Shown: one piece after another, positions 33,470 to 42,505 of the stretch
Layout: each line of letters begins with the position of its first letter
How positions within the stretch are numbered: position 1 is the first letter of the stretch
NCBI GenBank assembly: GCA_003490025.1
Contig: DNJC01000076.1
Location: forward strand, 62,001 to 126,000
Source of the DNA: Geobacter sp.
GTDB lineage: Bacteria; Desulfobacterota; Desulfuromonadia; Geobacterales; Geobacteraceae
Reading direction: 5' to 3'
Length of the DNA stretch: 64,000 bases
The notes under the pieces: generated by a model
Seen by the model: only the letters and a program-made list of their open reading frames with translations
The model's database searches: none
Told to the model about the DNA's origin: nothing
Made by a program: the position numbers and the translations under genes

Positions 33470-34141
33470 CTAAGTCCGGGGGAGCGGGATGACGTAGTAG
33501 AAGATGGCCAGGAAGTGGCAGGCGCTGCCGGTCAGGACGAAGAGATGCCAGATGGCGTGGTTGAAGGGGAGCCGGTCCCAGAGATAAAAGACGACGCCGA
33601 CGGTGTAGGCAATGCCACCGGCGAATAGCAGCAACATCCCACCTGCGGCGAGAGCCGCTGAAAGGGGTTTCAGGGCGATGACAACGATCCAGCCCAGGCC
33701 GATGTAGAGCAGCGGCCCTATGATGCGCAGGCGGTGGGCCGTGAAGATTTTCAGCACCGCCCCCAGCGTCCCCAGTCCCCAGACCGCGCCGAAGATCGAC
33801 CATCCCCAGGCCCCCCGCAGCGAGACCAGGGAAAAGGGCGTGTAGCTCCCAGCGATCATCAGGTAGATGCTGGCATGGTCCAGGATGCGGAACACGTAAC
33901 GGACGTAGGGCTTGCGGACGCTGTGATAGGCGGTGGAGAGGCAATAGAAGGTGGCCATCGCCCCGCCGTAGATCCAGGCGCTGACCACGCGGTAGTTATC
34001 GCCCTGATGAGATGCCGCCGAGATGAGGGCCGCCACCCCAAGGAAGCTCAACAGCGCTCCTAAGCCGTGGGTGAGGCGGTTGACCAACTCTTCTGTCTCG
34101 CTGTAATAAACCAGCCGCTCGCTAATATCCCTGATTTCCAT
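33470..34141 (-). CDS. trhA: TrhA / hemolysin III family membrane protein
   Basis: A 223-residue, seven-helix protein of the AdipoR/hemolysin III superfamily. It has 'NRLTHGLGALLSFLG' in the first helix, 'STAYHSV' and 'LDHASIYLMIAGSYTPF' in the middle, and 'HAIWHLFVLTGSACHFL' at the end; these His and Asp residues form the family's metal site. TrhA in E. coli affects membrane energetics. It is convergent with the ATPase gene, 11 bases apart, and probably independent of the nap operon upstream. Confidence 0.85.
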   Translation of the reverse strand: MEIRDISERLVYYSETEELVNRLTHGLGALLSFLGVAALISAASHQGDNYRVVSAWIYGGAMATFYCLSTAYHSVRKPYVRYVFRILDHASIYLMIAGSYTPFSLVSLRGAWGWSIFGAVWGLGTLGAVLKIFTAHRLRIIGPLLYIGLGWIVVIALKPLSAALAAGGMLLLFAGGIAYTVGVVFYLWDRLPFNHAIWHLFVLTGSACHFLAIFYYVIPLPRT

Positions 34142-34217
34142 TAGACAAGACTACACCCGATGCCAATTAAACTTCAACAAATCAACGGTTTGCTCTTCCT
34201 AACCTCTTTCCGGGCGA

Positions 34218-34604
34218 TCATCCTCTCGGGACCAGCCGCAAAGCATCGGGAGCCAGCGGGCAGATCCGGTAACACTCCCCGCAGCCGGTGCAAAGGGAGG
34301 CGTCGATGCGGATCCCCTCCCCCATGACCAGGATGATGGCCCTGGCCTCGCAACGCTCGAGGCAGGAGAAACATCCGCAGTTCCTGGCCATGCAGTGCCC
34401 GTTGTCGACTTGGGCCAGCATGTCCCTGCCGGCAACAGGCTCCTCCTCCCGCCCGTTATTCTCAAGCCCCCCCTCCGGTTCGGCCTGCACCGAGGCGCAG
34501 TAGAGCGAAGCCTGCGCCTCGCGCACGGTTTCTCCGACCGCAAAGACGGTTTTCCCCAGCGAATAGAAACTGTGCCGGAAAAAATCCTTGCGGGAGAGGG
34601 TCAT
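34218..34604 (-). CDS. NapF-like 4Fe-4S ferredoxin
   Basis: A 128-residue protein with two Cys clusters: 'CMARNCGCFSCLERC' and 'CTGCGECYRICP'. It starts 'MTLSRKDFFRHSF', which recalls a maturation-factor N-terminus. NapF-type ferredoxins help assemble or feed electrons to NapA. Start 34604 overlaps the NapB-like gene by ATGA. No membrane helix or export signal is clear, so it is probably cytoplasmic. NapG is an alternative, but NapG is longer and usually partnered by NapH, which is absent. Confidence 0.65.
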   Translation of the reverse strand: MTLSRKDFFRHSFYSLGKTVFAVGETVREAQASLYCASVQAEPEGGLENNGREEEPVAGRDMLAQVDNGHCMARNCGCFSCLERCEARAIILVMGEGIRIDASLCTGCGECYRICPLAPDALRLVPRG

Positions 34605-34918
34605 TTCTTCTTCCCTTTGCCGGACTTCCTCGCCGGCTTTACCTCGCCCTGGACATGGCACGAGGTGCAGTTCAGGCGCTCGGGATGGCTCGTGGGGGGC
34701 GCGCCCTTCACGCCGTTGAGGTGGCAGGCGTTGCATCCCTCCCCGTCCAGGTTCGGCTTCACCGCATGCGGAATCACCGGCGGGTCGCTTTGTGACCGCT
34801 GCGCATCGGCCGCCAGGTCCAGCTCGGGCCGGGGCTGCTCCTCGGCGAAAGCCGGAAGCGTCATAGTCAGGGAGATGGCGGCGGTCAGTAACAGCACCGG
34901 GCGCAGAATTGATTTCAT
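34601..34918 (-). CDS. napB: NapB-like diheme cytochrome c
   Basis: A 105-residue exported protein with a signal peptide (cleavage near 'PAFAEEQ') and two haem-binding motifs, CNACH and CTSCH. The segment 'PPVIPHAVKP' before the first haem is typical of NapB, the electron donor subunit of periplasmic nitrate reductase. It is shorter than many NapB proteins (about 130-160) and ends in a Lys/Gly tail. The start at 34918 is chosen over 34936 because the signal peptide begins there. Confidence 0.68.
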   Translation of the reverse strand: MKSILRPVLLLTAAISLTMTLPAFAEEQPRPELDLAADAQRSQSDPPVIPHAVKPNLDGEGCNACHLNGVKGAPPTSHPERLNCTSCHVQGEVKPARKSGKGKKK

Positions 34919-34957
34919 TAACAGCCTCCTTGTCACGCAAGCTCTTTCACCAACTCT

Positions 34958-34978
34958 CCTCCCCCCGGAGGGGGGAGG
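34958..34978. repeat. GC-rich palindrome between napA and napB-like gene
   Basis: CCTCCCCCC, 3-base loop, GGGGGGAGG, in the 78 bases between napA and the NapB-like gene. It could reduce downstream transcript levels or protect napA mRNA. It belongs to the local palindrome family. Confidence 0.7.
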
Positions 34979-34996
34979 TCGGGAGGGGGGGAAGGT

Positions 34997-37315
34997 TTAA
35001 GCCTTTTTCACCCGGACCGCGCACTTCTTGAAGTCCGGCTCCTTCGAGAGCGGATCGAAGGCGTCGATGCACAGGTCGTTGATCAGCTTCGTTTCGTCGA
35101 AGAAGGTGGTGAAGACGTTGCCCCGCTCCGGCGTGCCGCGGCCGTTGATCTCGGCGGGAAGGACGATGCTGCCGCGGCGCGAGGTGATGCGCACCAGGTC
35201 GCGGTTCTTGATCCCCAGGCGCTTGGCGTCCTCGGGGTGCAGCTCGACGGTGGCGCCGGAGACGGCCCGCCTCAGTTCGGGGACACGCCCGGTCATGGTG
35301 CCGGTATGCCAGTGCTCCAGGACTCGGCCGGTGCTAAACCAGAACGGGTACGCCTTGTCCGGCGACTCTGCCGGCGGCTCGTAGGGGCGGAACCAGACGT
35401 TCACCTTGTTGCCGGGCGCCTTGTAGAACTTGATCCCTTCGCCCTTTTTGACGTAGGAGTCGTCCGCCTCCGTGTAGCGCCAGCGGGTCTCCTGGCCGTC
35501 CGCCTTGATCGGCCAGCGCAGCCCCCTCACCTTGGCGTAGGCCTCGTAGGGCGCCAGATCCTTGCCGTTGCCGATGGTGAACTTGCGGTATTCCTCCCAG
35601 ATCTCCCGGTGCATACCCTTCTCGCTGTAGGGGAACAGCTGCCCGAGTCCCATCCTTTTGGCGAACTCGATCAGCTGCCAGGTATCCTCCTTGGCCTGAC
35701 CCGGAGCATCGATCATCTTGAACCACTGCTGGCTGCGCCGTTCGGTATTGCCGAACACCCCCTCCTTCTCGACCCAGCTCGCCGAGGGGAGGATCACGTC
35801 GGCCAGCTCGGTGGTCCTGGTGGGATAGATGTCGGAAACCACGATGAACGCCTTGCGCGCCTCGGCCGCCTTCCGGACGCGGTTCAGGTTCGGGAGGGAC
35901 TGGAACGGGTTGGTGCACTGGATCCAGATGCACTTCAGCTCGTTTCTGTCTATGGCGCGGAACATCTCCATGGTGTGCAGCCCGACCTTGGAGGGGATCT
36001 TGCCGGGATCGATCCCCCAGATCCCCGCCGTCTTCTTGCGGTGCGCCTCGTTCATCACCACCATGTCGGCCGGGAGCCGGTGCGCGAAGGTGCCGACCTC
36101 GCGGGCGGTGCCGCAGGCCGAGGGCTGGCCGGTCAGGGAGAGGGGATTCTCCCCCGGCTTGCAGATCTTGCCGGTGAGAAGATGCAGGTTGTAGATCAGG
36201 TTGTTGACCCACGAGCCGCGCGTATGCTGGTTCACCCCCATGGTCCAAAGGGAATTGACCTTGCGCGACTTGTCGCCGTACATCCTCGCCAGTTCCTCGA
36301 TCTTCCCGGCCGGGATCCCCGAGAGCTTTTCGGCCCACTGCGGCGTGAAAGGTTTCATCAGCTCCCGGTACTCGTCGAAGGAGAGTGCCTTCACGTCGGC
36401 CGGCGTCTCGTTGAACGCCTCCTTGTCCTTGAGGCCGTAGGGGGCGTTCTCCTTGCCCCGTTTGAAGTTGACGTACTCCTTGATGAAGGCCTCGTCGTAG
36501 AGCTTGTCCCTCAGGATGACGTGGATGATCCCGTTCAGCGCGGCCAGGTCTCCATTGGGGTGCATGGGGATGAAGTCGTCCGCCATCTTCGTGGTGCGGG
36601 TCCTGCGGGTGGCGATGTCGATCAGCTTCACGTTGGGATGCTTCAGCTTGTTGTCGATCAGGCGGGAAAAGAGCACCGGATGGCACTCGGCCATGTTGGC
36701 CCCCCACAGGATGTAGGTGTCGCCCAGGTCGAGGTCGTCATAGCACCCCATCGGCTCGTCGGAGCCGAATGTGTTCATGAAGGCGACCACCGCCGACGCC
36801 ATGCAGAGGCGCGCGTTGGCTTCCAGGTTGTTGGTGCCGAGGCCCCCTTTCATCAACTTCGAGGCGGTGTATCCCTCCTGCACGGTCCACTGGCCGGAGC
36901 CGTACAGGGCGACCGAGTCGGGGCCGTGATCGGCGATGGCCTCTTTGTATTTGGATGCGATCAGGTCGAGCGCCTCGTCCCAGGTAGCCGGGACCATCTG
37001 GTCCCCTTTGCGGATCAGCGGGGTGGTGAGGCGGTCCTTGCCGTAGAGCGCCTTGGACAGGAAATACCCTTTGACGCAGTTGAGCCCCTTGTTGACCGGG
37101 CCGGCAGGGTCGCCCTTGGTGGTCACGATCCTGCCACCCTTGACTCCCACCAGCACCGAACAGCCGACTCCACAGTACCGGCAGGGGGCCTTGCCCCAGG
37201 TTATGCCCGCTTCCGCCGCGTCGGCCCCTTCCGGTCGCAGCACCGGAACCCCTACTGCGGCAAATGCGGCCGCAGCCGCGCTGGCCTTGATAAAATCCCG
37301 CCTGGTCAATCCCAT
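34997..37315 (-). CDS. napA: Periplasmic nitrate reductase catalytic subunit
   Basis: A 772-residue molybdopterin enzyme. It has a Tat signal (TRRDFIK, cleavage near residue 34), a [4Fe-4S] site CRYCGVGC...C (C45, C48, C52, C80) and the molybdenum-ligand region 'NARLCMASAV' (C171), which is Cys in NapA (Asp in membrane NarG). It reduces nitrate to nitrite in the periplasm. Later segments ('GVNQHTRG', 'LTGQPSACGTAREVG') fit NapA. Length is slightly short of proteobacterial NapA (about 830), as in delta-proteobacterial monomeric forms. NapD precedes it. Confidence 0.88.
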   Translation of the reverse strand: MGLTRRDFIKASAAAAAFAAVGVPVLRPEGADAAEAGITWGKAPCRYCGVGCSVLVGVKGGRIVTTKGDPAGPVNKGLNCVKGYFLSKALYGKDRLTTPLIRKGDQMVPATWDEALDLIASKYKEAIADHGPDSVALYGSGQWTVQEGYTASKLMKGGLGTNNLEANARLCMASAVVAFMNTFGSDEPMGCYDDLDLGDTYILWGANMAECHPVLFSRLIDNKLKHPNVKLIDIATRRTRTTKMADDFIPMHPNGDLAALNGIIHVILRDKLYDEAFIKEYVNFKRGKENAPYGLKDKEAFNETPADVKALSFDEYRELMKPFTPQWAEKLSGIPAGKIEELARMYGDKSRKVNSLWTMGVNQHTRGSWVNNLIYNLHLLTGKICKPGENPLSLTGQPSACGTAREVGTFAHRLPADMVVMNEAHRKKTAGIWGIDPGKIPSKVGLHTMEMFRAIDRNELKCIWIQCTNPFQSLPNLNRVRKAAEARKAFIVVSDIYPTRTTELADVILPSASWVEKEGVFGNTERRSQQWFKMIDAPGQAKEDTWQLIEFAKRMGLGQLFPYSEKGMHREIWEEYRKFTIGNGKDLAPYEAYAKVRGLRWPIKADGQETRWRYTEADDSYVKKGEGIKFYKAPGNKVNVWFRPYEPPAESPDKAYPFWFSTGRVLEHWHTGTMTGRVPELRRAVSGATVELHPEDAKRLGIKNRDLVRITSRRGSIVLPAEINGRGTPERGNVFTTFFDETKLINDLCIDAFDPLSKEPDFKKCAVRVKKA

Positions 37316-37369
37316 CGCATCCTCCTCGATAGTGTCATAAAAAAAGAGCAGCTTCAGGGCTGCTCCCGC

Positions 37370-37603
37370 CTAAAGCTGCTCGAAATTATGATATGCCAGT
37401 TGCACCGAAACGACCCCTTCGATCTCCTCGAACCCGGTCACCAGTGCCACTTCGTCATCGACTGTGTCCGCCTCGACCACCGCCACTATCCTGCCGCCCG
37501 GCAGCACGCCGTGGACTTCGACACCGTTTAGTTCGGCCAGTTGCTGTGCGATATTCTCAGCGCTTGCCGCCATGCATGTCACAACGACACCGGATACTGG
37601 CAT
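37370..37603 (-). CDS. napD: NapD-like Tat chaperone
   Basis: A 77-residue ferredoxin-fold protein: 'PVSGVVVTC', 'GVEVHGVLPGGRIVAVVEA' and a terminal 'VVSVQLAYHNFE' match NapD, which binds the Tat signal of NapA and delays export until cofactors are inserted. It is the first gene of the operon, 54 bases before napA. A longer frame to 37783 exists, but the ATG at 37603 gives the correct NapD start. Confidence 0.8.
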   Translation of the reverse strand: MPVSGVVVTCMAASAENIAQQLAELNGVEVHGVLPGGRIVAVVEADTVDDEVALVTGFEEIEGVVSVQLAYHNFEQL

Positions 37604-37773
37604 AGCTCCCTCCCTTTGGTAGTTCGCCTCTTCGAAGCCTCGGTCAATCCCGTGCAAACGTAGTCTGATGTGCCGGCACAAGGCAGACCGTGTGTCTCGT
37701 GCGTCGAAGGACAAGTCCGGCATTTGCCGGCAAATAGAGCAAGTTGCTGATTGCGCGGTAATTTGCCGTAGAA

Positions 37774-37816
37774 TCTCTACCACAAAGGAGGTCCGGAAAT
37801 ATTTGACCTAAGTCAA
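37774..37816 (-). promoter_or_regulatory. CRP/FNR-family site with promoter for nap
   Basis: TTGACctaaGTCAA (37803-37816) is a perfect inverted repeat of the FNR/DNR class. Counting leftward, a -10-like TAGAGA lies at 37774-37779, which puts the site near -41.5, the classical class II activator position. It lies about 200 bases upstream of napD. Confidence 0.6.
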
Positions 37817-37984
37817 TTTATGGCAGAAAGCCTTGCCGCAATGACAAGTCTTATCACCGGCTTCGTTGTCAACGGCGACAGGGGCGGGCTGGTCTTCTAC
37901 CTGACTCCGGGATAACTGCCGGAGGTGCGGCATCGCAGGGGGCACGCGGAACCGGGCATTTGCTTTGACCATTGAGTCCCTGCA

Positions 37985-39334
37985 TCAACCCAAAACGGGA
38001 GACCCCTCTGAAGGAGTCTCCCGTTTTGCATCTGTCTTTCTCACCGTCTTCTCCTTGATGGTGTCCAAGGCCCGGGTGATGTCGGCGGCAGAGGTCGCTT
38101 CATCGACGCCACAGATTAAGGTGGTGATGGTGATAGTCGTGATTGGCACGGAGCGGGGAGTCGCGGCTTTATCTGATACCGTTTCGCCGGGATGAAACAG
38201 CCTGTACACTTCTGCATCGAAGCTGGCGATGGCCGCTTCGCAGAAGGGTTGCACGTTGTCCGGTGGGAGGATAATGATGAAACTGTCGCCCCCGGCATGG
38301 CCGACAAAAGACCCGGGGCCACCATGGTTCCTGGCGGCCACATGCAGCAGGTACGCCGTGAGGCGAAGCAGGTCGGTCGCTTTGGCGTAACCCTGCCGGG
38401 CAGCGATAAAGCCTAACTCATCAATCCGGGCGTCACACAAGGCGAACGGTGTCCCCTCCTTCAACTGCTCCTCCAGGATTCTCTCCGCTGCAACTGCGCC
38501 GGTGTACCGTGTCGTGGCGAAGTTGAGCTTTTCAAGCTCCGTGAGCTTCCTGGTCATGCTGGTAACATCATTCGCGAGATCACTGATCTCTTCACAGGCA
38601 GGTATCTCCGGAGGAGAGGAAAAGTCGCCGGAGAGCGCCCGGTGCGTCGCCATCTGCAGCCTTCTCGTGGCGCCGAAGATCCGGTTCGTGACGAATGGGG
38701 CTATCCAGAAGGTAAGCAGGAAACCGATGCAGGAAAGCGCGATGGTCCACTTGATGGTGGATCTACGCTGGTCGTCCGCGCGCGCTATTATCGAGTGCAG
38801 CTTGGTCTGACGCTTTACGTAAAGATCGTTTATCGATTTGTACAGTTCCGTGGCTGATGATCGGTGCTCCTCGGGATTTTTCTCCTGGCCGGCGAACAGC
38901 CTGGTCGCTGCCGCCTGGTATTTGACATAGAGCCCGTTCAGTTGGGCATGCTCTTGAGATGAGCCTGTCTGTTGCAGGATGCGCAGGTTCGCAAGGAACT
39001 CCCTTTCGCGCTGTCGGAAAAGTTCGACGAAGGCGGGATCTTTGAGGATCGCGTACTTGCCGGCGAAACGCTCCTGGGCCAGCAGGGATGCGCGCAGCTT
39101 TATAAAGGCGCTGACAGCGGGGAGATCCGTATAGGTGATTTCACGTGCGGTCTTGTTTATGGCGCTGAGGTTCAGGGCGGAAAAAAGCAGTGCGGCAATG
39201 GTGAAGATCGCCATGGCGGCATAGCCTGAACCTATTTTAAGGAAGAGGAAGAGTCGTGATCGTCTGCGCATGACGGAACGGTCCAAGGCCTTGAGAAGTG
39301 CTTGAACCTCTTCCTTTTCTTCCGGGTTCACCAT
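37985..39334 (-). CDS. Membrane sensor with HAMP-like linker and degenerate GGDEF domain
   Basis: A 449-residue protein. A helix near residues 30-55, a periplasmic helical sensor (about 56-195, 4HB-like), a second helix (about 196-216) and a HAMP-like segment lead to a C-terminal GGDEF-fold domain (about 275-425). The signature reads 'GHAGGDSFIII' (GGDSF), and the base-contacting N and D residues before it are not conserved ('GYAKATDLL'). It is probably catalytically inactive and may bind a nucleotide or partner. Start 39334 has AGGGGG five bases upstream. Confidence 0.68.
   Translation of the reverse strand: MVNPEEKEEVQALLKALDRSVMRRRSRLFLFLKIGSGYAAMAIFTIAALLFSALNLSAINKTAREITYTDLPAVSAFIKLRASLLAQERFAGKYAILKDPAFVELFRQREREFLANLRILQQTGSSQEHAQLNGLYVKYQAAATRLFAGQEKNPEEHRSSATELYKSINDLYVKRQTKLHSIIARADDQRRSTIKWTIALSCIGFLLTFWIAPFVTNRIFGATRRLQMATHRALSGDFSSPPEIPACEEISDLANDVTSMTRKLTELEKLNFATTRYTGAVAAERILEEQLKEGTPFALCDARIDELGFIAARQGYAKATDLLRLTAYLLHVAARNHGGPGSFVGHAGGDSFIIILPPDNVQPFCEAAIASFDAEVYRLFHPGETVSDKAATPRSVPITTITITTLICGVDEATSAADITRALDTIKEKTVRKTDAKRETPSEGSPVLG
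37992..38027 (-). terminator. Hairpin overlapping the end of the GGDEF-like gene
   Basis: AAAACGGGAGAC, 12-base loop, GTCTCCCGTTTT. The stem lies within the last codons of the gene and could terminate transcription in either direction. Confidence 0.5.
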
Positions 39335-39625
39335 GCGGCCCCCTGGATCATCGACAGAGCATGACATCGAGTGGTTGAGACGTCGGGCACGGGATTGGCA
39401 AGGGCTAATTTTATCGCGCCGGTGGAGAGGAGCAACTTTCTGCTCCGCCGCATTAACTAGTGAGGGGCGCCGCGGCTGTCCGCCCCCTGCGCCCGAAAAC
39501 GGTTTTAATCTTGCGGCAGGTGTGCTAGCCTCGGCTCACTCTTTTCCGTGAGCTTGATCTTCGGCAAAGCGTCGACGAACTCTCCCCCCTTCGTGTTCTC
39601 AAAGGGGAACCCTTGGAGCCGCCAC

Positions 39626-41638
39626 GTGGTGTCGCATAAGCAGATCTTTTACCTGATTCTTCTTTGCTTCCTGAATGCACCTTGTGCTGCCCTGGCCGTT
39701 TCCCCCTCTCCGACCCCCTTGCTTCTTTCCGGCGCCGGCCTCCTCCCCCTGGCCGGACATCTGGAGATCCTCTGCGACCCGAAAGGGGCGCTGGCCTTTG
39801 GCGACGTGCTTAAGGGGGATAACGGCGCGCGCTTCAAGCCGATCCCGGGCTTTCTGAACCGCGGCTACACCTCCGAGACGACCTGGGTCCGCTTCTCCCT
39901 GCGCAGGAGCCCGCAGTCCGACGGGCGTTTTTTTCTGAGATTGTCGCCGCTTTACCTCGACCACGTCGCCGCATGGGTTCAGACCGGACCCGACTCCGCC
40001 TCCCTTTCCTCATATACCGGCTACCAGTTCGGGGACCACCACCCGGCGACAAAACGCCCGATGCGCCATTCGCACTTCGTCATCCCGATGAACCTCGGCG
40101 ACGAAGGGGAACACCTGGTCTACATCCAGCTCCGGACCACCAGTTCCCACAGCCTGATGGGATGGGTTTACCCCCCAGAAAGCTTCTTCTCGTGGTCCCA
40201 ACAGCGGTCCCTGCTCTACGGCGGCTTCATCGGGGTCACCCTTTTCATCTCGTTCATCAACATCATCTACGCCCTGCGCCTCAAAGAGATGATGTACTGC
40301 TACTACGCCTTCTTCGTTCTCGCGATCTGCGGCACGGAAGCGGGCGCCGAGGGGCTGCTGGGGCTGGTATGGCCTTCCGGAGCGCATCTGCTCTCGGATT
40401 ACCTGGTCGGCGGAGGAGCCGCCCTGCAGTACAGCACTTTCTGCCTGTTCATCATCCGCCTCTTCGATACCGGGGCCACCATGCCGAAGGCGCACAGGTT
40501 CTTCCAGTTCATCTTCCTGTTCGGCATCGCCACGTTTCTCGCCATTCCCCTCGGACAGTACGGCCGGATGGCCTCCCACCTGATGCAGGCCGGCCTGGTC
40601 ATGGTCTGCTTCGTAACCTGGCTCGGCTTCAGGCTCTACCGGCGCGGCGTCCCGGCCGGCGCCCTCTTCCTCGCCTCTTTCCTGGCCAGCAACATCGGGG
40701 CTGTGGTCGCCATCCTGCGCCTGCTGGGGCTGCTCCCGGCCAACACGGTGACGACCTACTCGTTCCAGATCGGGGCGCTCTTTCACATGGTGTTCATGAC
40801 GCTGGCGCTTACCGAGCGGGTCAGGGAGGCCGAGGAGAACGCCGTCGCCGCCTCCCGGGAGGCGGCGCAGAAGGCTGTGGTGCTCGCCGGCGAAATGACC
40901 AGGGAACTGGTCGAGAACCAGAAGGAGCTTGAGGAGGCGCTGGAGGCGAAACTGCAAGCGCTGGAGGGGCAGAGGCGCTTCGTGGAGATGGTCTCGCACG
41001 AATACCGCAACCCTCTGGCCATCCTGCGGACCAACGTGGACCTCGTCGAGATGAAGGCCTGCGGTCCCCACTGCGCGGTGTACCCCAACCTCTGGAAGAT
41101 GAAGCGGGCCCTGGCACGGCTGGTAGAGGTCGTCGACATATCGCTTGGGTGCGAACCCCTGGGGGAGACGGCCCCGGCGCCGGACCTGCAGGAGGTCGGA
41201 CTCCCGGGGTTCATGGAGAGGATCGTGGAGGAAACGATGGGGCTCTGGGGGGATCGGCGCGTCGATCTGGAGTGCTCCGGCATCGGGGGCGCCTGCGTCA
41301 TGGCGGACCCTGCGCTCCTCAAGACGGCGTTCGTCAACCTGATCGACAACGCCTTCAAGTATTCGGCGCCCGACGAGCCGGTGAGCATCCGGGTGGTCGC
41401 GGAGAAGGGAGAGGCGGCGGTCGCCATCCGGGACAACGGCCGCGGCATCGCCGAAGAGGAACTGGAGTCGGTATTCGAGAATTACTACCGCGGCATGGGG
41501 AGCGGCGACACCACCGGGGCCGGGATCGGGCTGTACCTGGTCAGGAGGATCGTCGGGCAGCACGGCGGCCGGGTCTCCCTCGCGAGGGGGGACGCCGGCG
41601 GCGCCGTGGCGACGGTAAGGCTGCCGCTGTCGCAGTAA
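39626..41638 (+). CDS. 7TMR-DISM sensor histidine kinase
   Basis: A 670-residue kinase. The signal peptide (1-24) is followed by a 7TMR-DISMED2-type extracytoplasmic domain (about 30-190), seven membrane helices (about 195-395), a coiled coil (about 400-445), HisKA with phospho-acceptor H458 in 'MVSHEYRNPLA', and HATPase with 'NLIDNAFKYS', 'DNGRGIAEEEL' and 'GAGIGLYLVRRIV'. The extracytoplasmic domain probably binds a carbohydrate-like ligand. GTG 39626 follows GGAG by seven bases. It forms an operon with the response regulator nine bases downstream. Confidence 0.85.
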   Translation: MVSHKQIFYLILLCFLNAPCAALAVSPSPTPLLLSGAGLLPLAGHLEILCDPKGALAFGDVLKGDNGARFKPIPGFLNRGYTSETTWVRFSLRRSPQSDGRFFLRLSPLYLDHVAAWVQTGPDSASLSSYTGYQFGDHHPATKRPMRHSHFVIPMNLGDEGEHLVYIQLRTTSSHSLMGWVYPPESFFSWSQQRSLLYGGFIGVTLFISFINIIYALRLKEMMYCYYAFFVLAICGTEAGAEGLLGLVWPSGAHLLSDYLVGGGAALQYSTFCLFIIRLFDTGATMPKAHRFFQFIFLFGIATFLAIPLGQYGRMASHLMQAGLVMVCFVTWLGFRLYRRGVPAGALFLASFLASNIGAVVAILRLLGLLPANTVTTYSFQIGALFHMVFMTLALTERVREAEENAVAASREAAQKAVVLAGEMTRELVENQKELEEALEAKLQALEGQRRFVEMVSHEYRNPLAILRTNVDLVEMKACGPHCAVYPNLWKMKRALARLVEVVDISLGCEPLGETAPAPDLQEVGLPGFMERIVEETMGLWGDRRVDLECSGIGGACVMADPALLKTAFVNLIDNAFKYSAPDEPVSIRVVAEKGEAAVAIRDNGRGIAEEELESVFENYYRGMGSGDTTGAGIGLYLVRRIVGQHGGRVSLARGDAGGAVATVRLPLSQ

Positions 41639-41647
41639 GGGGGGCTT

Positions 41648-42355
41648 GTGGAGAGCAAGATAAGGGTGATACTCGTCGAGGACAACCGGGACCTGCGGGA
41701 GAGTCTGGCGGAATTCCTGAACCTGTCGGGACACGATGCGGCGGGGGTGGGAAGCGGCCTCGAATTCTACCGGGTCCTGGCCGAATCGTCTTTTTCCATT
41801 GCGGTGGTCGATCTCGGCCTACCCGACCAGTGCGGCTACGTGCTGGTGGAGTACATCCGCAAAAATACCGCCATGGGGGTGATCATCCTCACCGCTCGCG
41901 GCACCGTGGAAGACCGGATCGTCGGGTACGATTCCGGCGCCGATCTCTACATGGTGAAGCCGGTGGACGGCCGGGAACTGGCGTCCGCCATCGCCAACCT
42001 GGCGGCCCGGTTGGGGAACCGGGTCCCCAAAGGGGGAGTGACACCGGCAAGCGACACCTGGCGCCTGGTGAGACAGTCATGGCGTCTGCTCCCCCCGGCC
42101 GGCCCGGCGATACTGCTCACCGCGAAGGAGATGCAGTTCATGGAGTCCCTCGCCCTGGAAGCCGGCGCCGCGGTGCGCCGCGACACCCTGCTCGTCGCGC
42201 TCGGCTACCGCGACGACGAGTACGCCAACCGCGCCATGGACTCCCTGGTGCGCAGGCTGCGCCGAAAGGTGGAGGAGGTCGCTTCGGTGCACCCCCCCAT
42301 CAAGACCGTCCACGCCGTCGGGTACTGCTTCTCGGCCCCCATAGTCGTCTCCTGA
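41648..42355 (+). CDS. OmpR/PhoB-type response regulator
   Basis: A 235-residue regulator: a receiver domain (1-118) with the acidic pair E11/D12, phospho-acceptor D55 ('VVDLGLP') and K104, then a winged-helix DNA-binding domain (about 135-230, 'LTAKEMQFMESLAL', 'VRRLRRKVEE', 'TVHAVGYCF'). GTG 41648 is preceded by AAGGGGGG. The kinase directly upstream is its likely partner. A perfect tandem 10-bp repeat 55 bases after its stop codon is a candidate binding site, so it may activate the surface-protein operon that follows. Confidence 0.87.
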   Translation: MESKIRVILVEDNRDLRESLAEFLNLSGHDAAGVGSGLEFYRVLAESSFSIAVVDLGLPDQCGYVLVEYIRKNTAMGVIILTARGTVEDRIVGYDSGADLYMVKPVDGRELASAIANLAARLGNRVPKGGVTPASDTWRLVRQSWRLLPPAGPAILLTAKEMQFMESLALEAGAAVRRDTLLVALGYRDDEYANRAMDSLVRRLRRKVEEVASVHPPIKTVHAVGYCFSAPIVVS

Positions 42356-42410
42356 CCCCCCACACGCCCCGCCTGCCGACCTTCCCGCTCCGACTTTTGC
42401 CGCTTTGTCG

Positions 42411-42471
42411 GATTTCGTCAGATTTCGTCACAAAGCGTGGTCTTCTCCATAGCGCGGATCTTCCCTATATT
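42411..42471 (+). promoter_or_regulatory. Activator-type promoter: tandem direct repeat plus -10
   Basis: GATTTCGTCA is repeated exactly twice with no gap (42411-42430). A -10 TATATT lies at 42466-42471, and the -35 region (42443-42448, TTCTCC) is poor. PhoB/OmpR-class activators bind 10- to 11-bp direct repeats just upstream of weak -35 boxes, so this fits control by the adjacent response regulator. Confidence 0.5.
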
Positions 42472-42505
42472 CGCGTCATTCATTAGAGACCGGTTTCAGG
42501 TCTGT

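Noticed and set aside
37820..37918. 31-codon frame right after the FNR-type site
   Set aside because: Too short, with no ribosome site; the FNR-type site better fits the leftward nap promoter.
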